64,000 nt of DNA from Bordetella sp. H567 (GTDB taxonomy: Bacteria > Pseudomonadota > Gammaproteobacteria > Burkholderiales > Burkholderiaceae_B). Positions 12,320 to 20,700 of this stretch are shown one piece after another. The notes below the pieces were generated by a model that was given only the letters and a program-made list of their open reading frames with translations, searched no databases and was not told where the DNA came from. A program made the translations under genes and the position numbers. Numbering within the stretch: the stretch's first letter is position 1; every line of letters begins with the position of its first letter. The DNA lies in assembly GCF_001704295.1 (NCBI RefSeq), contig NZ_CP012334.1, forward strand, positions 1 to 64,000. The letters are read 5' to 3'.

Positions 12320-12640
12320 GCACATTCAGCTCGGGGTGGGGAGATGATGCCGGCTTCCAGGTATTCCAGTAGCCGCTTGCCGGTGCCGATATAGAGATCT
12401 GTCGCGTGCTGCTGCATGCAGTTCAGCGGTGCGAGTCTTGCCGGCAACGCATCGCCGGCTTCGGTTCTGGATTTGCTCAGAAATTGGAAAGATGATTTGC
12501 GGCTATGCCGGTTTATCCCTAGGTCTTGGCGGCGCAGAATGCGTTTCATCGGGAACAGCAACGGACATCGCGAACTTCCCAACGTTAACGAAATCGCGAT
12601 GCACGGCCCGGACCACTCAACCAGGACTAGGAGTACTGCC

Positions 12641-12946
12641 ATGAAAGCCAAGACCATCGTTTCCGCTCTGATTCTTTCGTTCGCCGCCATCGGCGCCGCG
12701 CAAGCCGCCAACAGCGAACCGAACACCGTGCCCTTCCAAGGCGTGTACGGCCAAGCGGTTGACAGCGTGAGCCGTGTGCAAGTGCTGGCCGAGCTGCAGC
12801 AAGCGCACGTCGCCGGCCTGACCGGCAACGCCGATATCGACAACACGCCCTTTACCGCGCAAGCCGATAGCGGCGTGAGCCACGCGCAGATCGCGCTGGG
12901 CTCGGATTTCGGTGACTCGAACAACCAGCCGTTCCAAGGTGCGTAA
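12641..12946 (+). CDS. Small exported protein, family copy A2
   Basis: 101 residues with the family signal peptide (1-22). It differs from the consensus at V46, A50, H56, V57 and L86; A50 and L86 are shared only with the solitary copy A1, so A1 and A2 form a subgroup. RBS GGACTAGGAG immediately upstream. Its 5' inverted repeat has a 20-nt loop. Function unknown. Confidence 0.85.
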   Translation: MKAKTIVSALILSFAAIGAAQAANSEPNTVPFQGVYGQAVDSVSRVQVLAELQQAHVAGLTGNADIDNTPFTAQADSGVSHAQIALGSDFGDSNNQPFQGA

Positions 12947-13140
12947 GCACCCACGGCGATTCCAGCCACGAGTGGCGTGATCAAGCGATCTAGTGATCGG
13001 ATGATCGGCAAAGAGATTGAGTCCGGCCGCTTCGCTGACCACGCCACCAGGAAGTCCGGCCGTTCATGCCTGTACGGATGAACGGTTTCCCCGGCGAGAG
13101 GCGGGGATGCTGTAAGTGGCAGTCCTCTCAGCGCAGTACC

Positions 13141-13170
13141 TCGGCCCTCCTTGCGAGGGCCGATTTCTTT
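13141..13170 (+). terminator. Terminator of unit A2
   Basis: Nine-base-pair stem TCGGCCCTC/GAGGGCCGA with a 5-nt loop, followed by TTTCTTT. It closes the 3' element 13060-13170. Confidence 0.85.
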
Positions 13171-13380
13171 ACGGCCGCCGAAACGGGTTTTCTCCTGGAA
13201 TAGGCAATGGATTGACTAAAAAAACGGAAAGATGATTTGCGGCTACGCGGGTTTATCCCTCGGTCTTGGCGGCGCAGAATGCGTTTCATCGGGAACAGCA
13301 ACGGACATCGCGAACTTCCCAACGTTAACGAAATCGCGATGCACGGCCCGAACCACTCAACCAGGACTAGGAGTACTGCC

Positions 13381-13686
13381 ATGAAAGCCAAGACCATCGT
13401 TTCCGCGCTGATTCTTTCCTTTGCCGCCATCGGCGCCGCGCAAGCCGCCAACAGCGAACCGAACACCGTACCCTTCCAAGGCGTCTACGGCCAGGCCGCC
13501 GACAGCGCCAGCCGCACCCAAGTGCTGGGCGAGCTGCAACAAGCGCGCACCGCCGGCCTGACGGGCAACGCCGATATCGACAACACGCCCTTTACCGCGC
13601 AAGCCGACAGCGGCGTGAGCCATGCTCAGATCGCCCGGGGCTCGGATTTTGGCGATTCGAACAACCAGCCGTTCCAAGGTGCGTAA
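13381..13686 (+). CDS. Small exported protein, family copy A3
   Basis: 101 residues with the family signal peptide. Distinguishing residues are D41 and A43. It carries G50 and R86, like all copies except A1 and A2. Same RBS and 39-bp distance from the inverted repeat (13306-13341) to the ATG as every other copy. Function unknown. Confidence 0.85.
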   Translation: MKAKTIVSALILSFAAIGAAQAANSEPNTVPFQGVYGQAADSASRTQVLGELQQARTAGLTGNADIDNTPFTAQADSGVSHAQIARGSDFGDSNNQPFQGA

Positions 13687-13864
13687 GCACCCACGGCGAT
13701 TCCAGCCACGGGTGGCGTGATCGCGCGATCGGACGCAGAGATCGGGTCCGACAGTATCGCGATCCCGCCACCAGGAAGTCCGGCCGTTCATGCCTGTAAG
13801 GATGAACGGTTTCCCCGGCGAGAGGCGGGGATGCTGTAAGTGGCAGTCCTCTCGGCGCAGTACC

Positions 13865-13894
13865 TCGGCCCTCCTTGCGAGGGCCGATTTCTTT
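13865..13894 (+). terminator. Terminator of unit A3
   Basis: Same nine-base-pair GC stem and T tract as the other units. It ends the 3' element 13784-13894. Confidence 0.85.
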
Positions 13895-13981
13895 TGCGCG
13901 AATGGAAAAGCGGTTTCTTTCTCCCGTGATGCCGATGAATCTTCCAGCGCCATCACACCGTGTTCACCTTCAATCTAGAAG

Positions 13982-14090
13982 CCCGGGCCTTCCGAAACAT
14001 TCAGGCAATGAGCCGGGGGCTTACGAACGCATCCTGCGACTTGCAAACCCATGACGGGTATCCCCGAGTAGATGGCGGGATTGAGTAAAA
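13982..14090 (+). repeat. Array outer-flank sequence, left copy
   Basis: About 110 bp before unit A4 that is not part of the unit but matches, inverted and with scattered differences, the sequence just outside unit B6 (46557-46659). Shared blocks include GGGCCTTCCGAA, CTTA(C/G)GAACGCATCC and GGATTGAGTAAAA-type ends. It appears to mark an older array edge now lying between A3 and A4. Confidence 0.65.
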
Positions 14091-14249
14091 AAACGGAAAG
14101 ATGATTTGCGGCTATGCCGGTTTATCCCTAGGTCTTGGCGGCGCAGAATGCGTTTCATCGGGAACAGCAACGGACATCGCGAACTTCCCAACGTTAACGA
14201 AATCGCGATGCACGGCCCGGACCACTCAACCAGGACTAGGAGTACTGCC

Positions 14250-14555
14250 ATGAAAGCCAAGACCATCGTTTCCGCTCTGATTCTTTCTTTCGCCGCCATT
14301 GGCGCCGCGCAAGCCGCCAACAGCGAACCGAACAATGTGCCTTTTCAAGGCGTCTACGGCCAAGCGGTCGACAGCGTGAGCCGCACCCAAGTGCTAGGCG
14401 AGCTGCGGCAAGCGCACACCGCCGGCCTGACGGGCAACGCCGATGTCGACAACGCGCCCTTTACCGCCCAAGCCGATAGCGGCGTGAGCCATGCTCAGAT
14501 CGCCCGGGGCTCGGATTTTGGCGATTCGAACAACCAGCCGTTCCAAGGTGCGTAA
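14250..14555 (+). CDS. Small exported protein, family copy A4
   Basis: 101 residues. Distinguishing residues are V40, D41, R53, H56 and V66. Its 3' element carries the compensatory change in the first helix (CCGTTCAC with GTGAACGG at 14660-14685). The unit is preceded by unique flank sequence rather than by an ordinary inter-unit spacer. Function unknown. Confidence 0.85.
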   Translation: MKAKTIVSALILSFAAIGAAQAANSEPNNVPFQGVYGQAVDSVSRTQVLGELRQAHTAGLTGNADVDNAPFTAQADSGVSHAQIARGSDFGDSNNQPFQGA

Positions 14556-14740
14556 GCACCCACGGCGATTCCAGCCACGGGGGGCGTGATCAGGTGATCG
14601 GATGATCGGAAAAGATATCGGATCCGACGGCATCACGATCCCGCCACCAGGAAGTCCGGCCGTTCACGCCTGTACGGGTGAACGGTTTCCCCGGCGAGAG
14701 GCGGGGATGCTGTAAGTGGCAGTCCTCTCAGCGCAGTACC

Positions 14741-14770
14741 TCGGCCCTCCTTGCGAGGGCCGATTTCTTT
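14741..14770 (+). terminator. Terminator of unit A4
   Basis: Nine-base-pair TCGGCCCTC/GAGGGCCGA stem and TTTCTTT tract, ending the 3' element 14660-14770. Confidence 0.85.
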
Positions 14771-14977
14771 GCCACGGCCGGAACGGGTTCTCGCTTGAAA
14801 TAGGTAGGGGATTCACTAAAAAAACGGAAAGATGATTTGCGGCTACGCGGGTTTATCCCCCGGTCTCGGCGGCGCAGAATGTGTTTCATCGGGAACAGCA
14901 ACGGACATCGCGAACTTCCCAACCGACTAATCGCGATGTACGGCCCGAACCACTCAACCAGGACTAGGAGTACTGCC

Positions 14978-15283
14978 ATGAAAGCCAAGACCATCGTTTC
15001 CGCTCTGATTCTTTCCTTCGCCGCCATCGGCGCCGCGCAAGCCGCCAACAGCGAACCGAACACCGTGCCCTTCCAAGGCGTGTACGGCCAGGCCGTCGAC
15101 AGCGTCAGCCGCACCCAAGTGCTGGGCGAGCTGCAGCAAGCGCGCACCGTCGGCCTGACGGGCAACGCCGATATCGACAATGCGCCCTTTACCGCGCAAG
15201 CCGATAGCGGCGTGAGCCATGCTCAGATCGCCCGGGGCTCGGATTTCGGCGATTCGAACAACCAGCCGTTCCAAGGTGCGTAA
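14978..15283 (+). CDS. Small exported protein, family copy A5
   Basis: 101 residues. V40, D41, V58 and A69 distinguish it. Its leader shares the GTGTTTC variant with B2 and its 5' loop is 17 nt. From base 15183 onward the gene lies inside the 626-bp inverted repeat shared with B2/B1. Function unknown. Confidence 0.85.
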   Translation: MKAKTIVSALILSFAAIGAAQAANSEPNTVPFQGVYGQAVDSVSRTQVLGELQQARTVGLTGNADIDNAPFTAQADSGVSHAQIARGSDFGDSNNQPFQGA

Positions 15284-15808
15284 GCACCCACGGCGATTCC
15301 AGCCACGGGTGGCGTGATCGCGCGATCGAGTGATCGGACGCAGAGATCGGGTCCGACAGTATCGCGATCCCGCCACCAGGAAGTCCGGCCGTTCATGCCT
15401 GTACGGATGAACGGTTTCCCCGGCGAGAGGCGGGGATGCTGTAAGTGGCAGTCCTCTCGGTGCAGTACCTCGGCCCTCCTTGCGAGGGCCGATTTCTTTA
15501 CGGCCGCCGAAACGGGTTTTCTCCTGGAATAGGCAGTGGATTGACTAAAAAAACGGAAAGATGATTTTCGGCTACGCCGGTTTATCCCCCCGTCTCGGCG
15601 GCGCAGAATGCGTTTCATCGGGAACAGCAACGGACATCGCGAAACTTCCCAACCAACCAATCGCGATGTACGGCCCGAATCACTCAACCAGGACTAGGAG
15701 TACTGCCATGAAAGCCAAGACCATTGTTTCCGCTCTGATTCTTTCCTTTGCCGCCATCGGCGCTGCGCAAGCCGCCAATAGCGAACCGAACAACGTGCCC
15801 TTCCAAGG
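15183..15808 (+). repeat. 626-bp inverted repeat, left arm
   Basis: By direct reading this stretch (3' third of A5, its 3' region, the A5-A6 spacer, the A6 leader and the first 100 bases of A6) equals the reverse complement of 42671-43296, with two mismatches and no gap. It faces its partner across 26.9 kb. Confidence 0.9.
15470..15499 (+). terminator. Terminator of unit A5
   Basis: Nine-base-pair stem and TTTCTTT tract, ending the 3' element 15389-15499. Confidence 0.85.
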
Positions 15809-16013
15809 CGTCTACGGCCAAGCGGCCAACAGCGTGAGCCGCACCCAAGTGCTGGGCGAACTGCAGCAAGCGCGCACCGTCGGCTTGACTGGCAACGCCG
15901 ATATCGACAACACGCCCTTTACCGCCCAAGCCGACAGCGGCGTGAGCCATGCTCAGATCGCCCGGGGCTCGGATTTCGGTGACTCGAACAACCAGCCGTT
16001 CCAAGGTGCGTAA
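15708..16013 (+). CDS. Small exported protein, family copy A6
   Basis: 101 residues, identical in protein sequence to copy B4 in the opposite array. The leader and first third of the gene instead match B1 exactly. V58 and T69 are characteristic. The 3' element (16118-16228) has the G-U intermediate of the first helix. Last unit of array A. Function unknown. Confidence 0.85.
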   Translation: MKAKTIVSALILSFAAIGAAQAANSEPNNVPFQGVYGQAANSVSRTQVLGELQQARTVGLTGNADIDNTPFTAQADSGVSHAQIARGSDFGDSNNQPFQGA

Positions 16014-16199
16014 GCACCCACGGCGATTCCAGCCACGGGTGGCGTGATCGCGCGATCGGATGATCGGCAAAGATATCGGATCCGACCGCATCGCGATCCC
16101 ACCACCAGGAAGTCCGGCCGTTCATGCCTGCACGGGTGAACGGTTTCCCCGGCGAGAGGCGGGGATGCTGTAAGTGGCAGTCCTCTCTGTGCAGTACCC

Positions 16200-16228
16200 C
16201 GGCCCTCCTTGCGAGGGCCGATTTTTTT
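16200..16228 (+). terminator. Terminator of unit A6
   Basis: CGGCCCTC/GAGGGCCG stem followed by seven T residues, marking the inner edge of array A. Confidence 0.85.
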
Positions 16229-16441
16229 ACAAGGACGCGCATGCCGCGGCGGCCCCGCTTTCACGCGGCGCGCTGGTCCGGGTAACGACCGAAAAGAACC
16301 GTTATTGCGGCCCCGACTTCCCCAAGTAGCACTTATCTTCCAGCACCCGCAGGTCGCGAGCGATCCGGCACGCCCCCAATGCACGATCGTGCGACTCAAC
16401 CAGAATGAGTTGGTGTCCGGCTCTATTGCGCGGCGCCGCGG

Positions 16442-17347
16442 CTATTGCTTCCACTCCGCGTCCTTGAACCAGCGCCGCAGGTGTTCCACGAAGAGCCGCA
16501 CCTTGTACGGCAGGTGTCGCTTGCTTTGCACGATGGCGTAGATGTCCAGCCCTTCCGGGCGATATTCCGGCATCACGACCTGCAAGGCGCCCGCGCGCAG
16601 GGCGCTCTCCACCATGTAGCGTGGGTGCATGGAAATCCCGTGTCCCAGCGTGGCCAGATGCATGATGGATTCGCCCAGGTTGGAGCTGAATGTGCCCGAC
16701 ACATGCACCACCTGCGTGTTGTTGCGCGGATCGGTGAAGGTCCACATATTCGTCGGCGCCTTCAGGCTGTGGACCAGGCAATTGTGCTGTTCCAGGTCCT
16801 TGGGCGTGGCCGGCGTACCGTGCGCCTGCAGGTAGCCGCGCGTGGCGACGATCACCTGTGGCACGACGGTGATCAGGTAGGCGATCTGGTTGGTGTCCTT
16901 CAGGCGAGGCGCGATGCGCACCGACAAGTCCAGGTTCTCCGCGATCAGGTCGCTGCGGCCATCGTCCAGCAAGAGCGATAGCTTGATCGCCGGATAGCGG
17001 CGCAGGAAGTCCTCGATGGCGGGGGCCAGGTGCACGGCCCCGAAAGAAGGGGGCGTGCCCAGGCGGATGCGGCCGGTGGGCGTGCGTACCGGCCCTTGCA
17101 CCAGTTCCTTCAGGTTGCGGGTGGCGAGCGACAGCGTATCGGCGTTTTCCAGTAGAAGCCGGCCGCTTTCCGTCAGGCTGACGTGCTTGGTATTGCGATT
17201 GAAGAGCTGGACGCCGAAATAGCCTTCCAGCCAGGCTATCTTTTTGGTCACGGACGAACGGCTGGATGACCTGCTTTCGGCGGCCTTCGAAAAGCTGAGG
17301 CTCTTGCCCACTTCCTGAAAGACTTCCATGCATTCGATCAGGTCCAT
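16442..17347 (-). CDS. LysR family transcriptional regulator
   Basis: 301 residues. HTH region MEVFQEVGKSLSFSKAAESR and RSSVTKKIAWLEGYFGVQLFNR (about 7-51), then a substrate-binding-like effector domain. It is divergent from the Fe-alcohol dehydrogenase/TfdA-like operon with a 129-bp gap that holds a TTTCC-N5-GGAAA dyad, so it probably controls that operon. It ends 214 bp beyond unit A6; that gap contains nothing recognisable. Confidence 0.9.
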   Translation of the reverse strand: MDLIECMEVFQEVGKSLSFSKAAESRSSSRSSVTKKIAWLEGYFGVQLFNRNTKHVSLTESGRLLLENADTLSLATRNLKELVQGPVRTPTGRIRLGTPPSFGAVHLAPAIEDFLRRYPAIKLSLLLDDGRSDLIAENLDLSVRIAPRLKDTNQIAYLITVVPQVIVATRGYLQAHGTPATPKDLEQHNCLVHSLKAPTNMWTFTDPRNNTQVVHVSGTFSSNLGESIMHLATLGHGISMHPRYMVESALRAGALQVVMPEYRPEGLDIYAIVQSKRHLPYKVRLFVEHLRRWFKDAEWKQ

Positions 17348-17366
17348 GGCCCATTTCCGCTGTCTG

Positions 17367-17381
17367 TTTCCGTTTTGGAAA
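17367..17381. promoter_or_regulatory. Candidate LysR operator
   Basis: Perfect dyad TTTCC-GTTTT-GGAAA, containing the T-N11-A pattern of LysR boxes. It lies 20 bp upstream of the LysR start and about 95 bp upstream of the divergent dehydrogenase. Confidence 0.45.
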
Positions 17382-17476
17382 AAATGATTTCGTGGCGTGG
17401 GCCTTCTGCACGTCCGGCGCGCTCACTACACTGACCGATCGTTTTGGCGAATGCGCCGCGCGCGGCGCGCATCCCG

Positions 17477-18634
17477 ATGATCCCATCCGACTTCGATTAC
17501 CACCTGTACGGCACCCACGTCCGCTTCGGCGAAGGCGTGGCGCGCGCCGTGGGCGATGAGCTGCGGGCGCTGGGGCTGGAACGACCGGTGGTCCTGACGC
17601 AGGACCGCATCGCCGGCACGCCGCGCTACGACGAGCTGCTGCGCTCGCTGGAAGGCATGGCCGTACTGGAGCGCCGCGGCATCCCGCCGCATTCCAGTGT
17701 CAGTTTAATCGAAACAATCGCGCCGGAAGTCGCCGGCTTCGGGGCCGACTGCCTGGTGGCTGTCGGCGGGGGCAGCGTCGCGGATTCGGCCAAGGCGCTG
17801 GCGCTGCTGCTGGCCGAAGGCGGGCGGCTGGCGGATCACGTCACCGTGTTCCGGCCCCCGGCGACCATCGAGATTCCGCGCCGCACCCGGCCCAAGCTGC
17901 CCATCATCGCGGTGCCGACGACGGCGTCGGGCGCGGAGGCCACGTGCTCCTTCGGTGTGCGCGACGTCGACCGGGACAAGCGCATGTTCTGGAACCGCCA
18001 GGTGTCCGCGGCGGCCATCCTGATTGATCCGCTGATGAGCCAGGACGTGCCGCTGCATACCATGCGATATACGGCGATGAACGGCATCGCGCATTGCCTG
18101 GAAGGCCTGTATTCCAAGGGCCGCTCCATCGTGTCCGACGGCATGGCGGTGCAGGCCGTGGCCCTGTTCCGGCAGGCGTTGGCACAGCCCGTGCCGGAAG
18201 AGGCCGCACAGCGCCGGTTGATCCTGGCGGCCGCGCACCTGTCCGGCATGGTGCTGGCCATGGCGCGCAGTTGCCTGCATCACGCGATCTGCCACGTGAT
18301 CGGCGCCCGCCTGGACCTGCCGCACGGCCTGGTAAACACGGTCATCCTGCCGCATGCGTTGCGGTTCAACGAGCCGGTCGCGGCACCGCTGCTGGCGCCC
18401 GCGCTGGAAGAGGTGAATCGATGGTCCACGCGCCGCCAGGACAGCCTGTCGGCCTGGGTGGCCGGAACGGCCGCCGAATTGGGACTGCCGCAGCGCCTGC
18501 GCGATATCGGCGTGCCGGAGGATGTCCTGCCCGATATCGCCGCCCACGTCATGACCGAGCGCGGCTTGGCGCTGAATCCCCGGCCTGTCGCGGCCGCGAG
18601 CGAGGTGCTCGCGATACTGCGCCAGGCGTTCTAG
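17477..18634 (+). CDS. Iron-containing alcohol dehydrogenase / maleylacetate reductase-like
   Basis: NAD(P)-dependent reductase of the Fe-ADH superfamily, 385 residues from ATG 17477 (an in-frame TTG at 17444 would add 11). Nucleotide-binding GGGSVADSAKALAL (about 94-107) and PTTASGAEATCS (about 146-157) are visible. Metal-ligand histidines are expected in NGIAHCLEG, HHAICHVIGARLDLPHG (about 210-285). The block TVILPHALRFN resembles maleylacetate reductases. It leads an operon with a TfdA-like dioxygenase 17 bp downstream. The substrate is uncertain; no ring-cleavage dioxygenase is nearby. Confidence 0.82.
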   Translation: MIPSDFDYHLYGTHVRFGEGVARAVGDELRALGLERPVVLTQDRIAGTPRYDELLRSLEGMAVLERRGIPPHSSVSLIETIAPEVAGFGADCLVAVGGGSVADSAKALALLLAEGGRLADHVTVFRPPATIEIPRRTRPKLPIIAVPTTASGAEATCSFGVRDVDRDKRMFWNRQVSAAAILIDPLMSQDVPLHTMRYTAMNGIAHCLEGLYSKGRSIVSDGMAVQAVALFRQALAQPVPEEAAQRRLILAAAHLSGMVLAMARSCLHHAICHVIGARLDLPHGLVNTVILPHALRFNEPVAAPLLAPALEEVNRWSTRRQDSLSAWVAGTAAELGLPQRLRDIGVPEDVLPDIAAHVMTERGLALNPRPVAAASEVLAILRQAF

Positions 18635-18651
18635 ACACTGCAGGAGACAAC

Positions 18652-19536
18652 ATGAATATCGTAGGCAGCGGCGCCACGCTGGGCGCGCGCATCGAGGGCA
18701 TGGACCTGGCCCAGCCATTGTCGCCCGAGGACTATCGCGCGATCGAGCAGGCGCTGGGTCGCTATGGCGTGGTGTGCTTCCCGCAGCAGCAACTGGACGC
18801 CGCGGCGCTGAAGCGGTTCGCGGAGAACTTCGGCACGCTGGAGGTCAACGTGGCGAACCTGTTCTACGAGCCCGGCATTCCGGAGGTCATGATCCTGTCG
18901 AACATCGTGGAGAACGGCAAGCCGATCGGCTTGAGCGACGCGGGCCAGGATTGGCATACGGATATGTCGTACAGCCGCACCATCGCCTTCAGCAATGTGC
19001 TGTATGGCATACGCATTCCCATGCGCGACGGCAAGTCGCTGGGCAACACCGAGTTCTGCAATATGCATGCGGCCTACGAGGGCCTGCCCCAGGCGCTGAA
19101 GGACGAACTGGACGGCATGACCATCACGCACGACTTCAACAAGTTCTGGGAGATGATGCGCCGCGAAAAAGGCAGCACGCGCCCGCCGTTGACCGAAGAG
19201 CAGCGGCGCCGCAAGCCGCCGGTATCGCACCCGGTGTTCCTGACGCATCCCATCACGGGCCGCAAGGTGCTGTACGCGAATCCCGGCTATTCCATGCGCA
19301 TCAATGAAATGACGGAGGCGCGCAGCGCGGAGGTCCTGGAATTCCTGTTCCAGCACCAGCTGCAGGAAAAGTACCGCTACCGCCACAACTGGGCCGAAGG
19401 CGACGTGCTGATGTGGGACAACATGGGCACGATCCACAACGCGGTAGCCGATTACCGGCCCGATGAGCCGCGCCTGATCAAGCGCTGCCAGGTCATGGCG
19501 GACAAGTACTTCCCCGAGCTGTACCAGGGCCGTTAA
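18652..19536 (+). CDS. TauD/TfdA family Fe(II)/2-oxoglutarate dioxygenase
   Basis: 294 residues. Iron-binding HxD is in WHTDMSY (about 102-108), the distal His in GTIHNAVADY (near 263) and the 2-oxoglutarate arginine in RLIKRC shortly after. The central block NTEFCNMHAAYEGLP resembles TfdA, the 2,4-D/2-oxoglutarate dioxygenase, more than TauD. RBS AGGAG 18642-18646. It likely hydroxylates, and so cleaves, an ether- or sulfonate-like substrate taken up through the following Bug receptor. That role is inferred. Confidence 0.88.
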   Translation: MNIVGSGATLGARIEGMDLAQPLSPEDYRAIEQALGRYGVVCFPQQQLDAAALKRFAENFGTLEVNVANLFYEPGIPEVMILSNIVENGKPIGLSDAGQDWHTDMSYSRTIAFSNVLYGIRIPMRDGKSLGNTEFCNMHAAYEGLPQALKDELDGMTITHDFNKFWEMMRREKGSTRPPLTEEQRRRKPPVSHPVFLTHPITGRKVLYANPGYSMRINEMTEARSAEVLEFLFQHQLQEKYRYRHNWAEGDVLMWDNMGTIHNAVADYRPDEPRLIKRCQVMADKYFPELYQGR

Positions 19537-19676
19537 AGGCCCTGGCCTCGACGGCGCAAGCGCGGGAAGCGCGGCCCGGCGGCGGTTTGCCGGGCGCGAC
19601 GATGCAGGACCGGCAGGCAGCCCGCTCGGGCGCCGGCCAGGATGGCGGCCAAGCCGCCCACAACAAGGAGACAGAC

Positions 19677-20675
19677 ATGAAGACTCGATATCTGGCCAGC
19701 CGGGCACTGGCGCTGGCCCTGGGGAGCGCGCTGGTCATGGCCGCGCCCGCCCGCGCGGACGATTACCCTTCGAGGCCGATACGCATGGTGGTGGGCTATG
19801 CGGCCGGCGGCCCGACCGACGTGGTGGCGCGCGTCATGGCCAAGGAAATGTCGGAAACGCTGGGCGCGTCGGTGGTGGTGGAGAACAAGCCCGGCGCCAG
19901 CGCATCCATCGCCGCCACCGATGTGATGCGCGCGCCGCCCGACGGCTACAAGCTGCTGGTCACGTCGTTGACGTTGAACGTCAACCCCCTGCTGTATCCC
20001 AAGCGCTACGACTACGATCCGGTCAAGGCCTTCGAGCCCATCACCAACTTCGCCAACAACCCGATGTTGCTGGTGACGAACTACAACTCGCCGTACAAGG
20101 ACCTGAAGTCGTTGATTGCCGATGCCAAGGCGCATCCCGGCAAGCTGACCTTCGGTTCATCGGGCGTGGGCGGATCGGCCCACCTGGCCGCCGAAATGCT
20201 GGCCGCCGAGGCCGGCATCAAGATGGTGCACGTGCCCTTCAAGGGCAACGGCCCCGCGCTGCAGGAGATGGTGGCGGGTCGCATCAGCTTCATGTTCTAT
20301 CCCAGCGTGGGTATCGCCAACTACGTCGCCGCCAGGCAGCTGCGCGTGCTGGCGGTCGGCACCGAGCAGCCGGTGAAGGAGTTCCCCGGCGTGCCCACCA
20401 TGGACAGCCTGGGCTTCAAGGGGTTCGAGCAGGGCGCACCCTGGATAGGCATGCTGGCGCCGGCCGGTACGCCCAAGGCCATCGTGGACAAGCTGAACAA
20501 GGCAGCGGTGACCGCGCTGGCGAAGCCTGCGGTGCGCGAGCAGCTGGCCCAGCTGGGCGCGGTGGTGGTGGCCGACAGCCCCGAGCATTTCCGCCAGTTC
20601 CTGATCGAGGACAAGGCGCGCTGGGCCGACGTCATCAAGAAGGGCAATGTGACCGCCGACGACGCCGGTAATTGA
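19677..20675 (+). CDS. Bug/TctC family periplasmic binding receptor
   Basis: Solute receptor of the tripartite tricarboxylate transporter type, 332 residues. Signal peptide is about 1-27 (cut after ARA). Family motifs are YPSRPIRMVVGYAAGGPTD (about 30-48), VENKPGASASIA, PPDGYKLL and the KLTFGSSGVGGSAHLAAE block. RBS AAGGAG 19665-19670. It sits between the dioxygenase and a hydroxyacid oxidase, so it probably binds that pathway's acid. No TctA/TctB membrane genes are in the window. Confidence 0.92.
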   Translation: MKTRYLASRALALALGSALVMAAPARADDYPSRPIRMVVGYAAGGPTDVVARVMAKEMSETLGASVVVENKPGASASIAATDVMRAPPDGYKLLVTSLTLNVNPLLYPKRYDYDPVKAFEPITNFANNPMLLVTNYNSPYKDLKSLIADAKAHPGKLTFGSSGVGGSAHLAAEMLAAEAGIKMVHVPFKGNGPALQEMVAGRISFMFYPSVGIANYVAARQLRVLAVGTEQPVKEFPGVPTMDSLGFKGFEQGAPWIGMLAPAGTPKAIVDKLNKAAVTALAKPAVREQLAQLGAVVVADSPEHFRQFLIEDKARWADVIKKGNVTADDAGN

Positions 20676-20700
20676 GCGGCGCGCGAAGGATGCCCGCACC

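Larger units (their letters stand above)
12464..16228 (+). repeat. Array A: five tandem exported-protein units (A2-A6)
   Basis: Five direct repeats of about 0.73 kb, all on the plus strand; the A3-A4 interval is longer (0.87 kb) because it holds extra non-repeat sequence. Each unit contains a leader, an inverted repeat (12566-12601, 13306-13341, 14175-14210, 14906-14938, 15635-15668), a 306-bp CDS and a 111-nt 3' element (starts 13060, 13784, 14660, 15389, 16118). Inter-unit spacers come in a few sequence types that are shared with array B. Gaps of 320-560 bp between CDSs hold only these elements. Confidence 0.9.

Noticed and set aside
12464-16228. CRISPR-like or tandem mobile array
   Set aside because: Repeat units are 0.7 kb with an open reading frame each; there are no short direct repeats with unique spacers, no cas genes and no transposase.
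17705-19707. Long minus-strand frames opposite the dehydrogenase and dioxygenase genes
   Set aside because: Shadow frames rich in Arg, His, Gln; the plus-strand genes carry the catalytic motifs.
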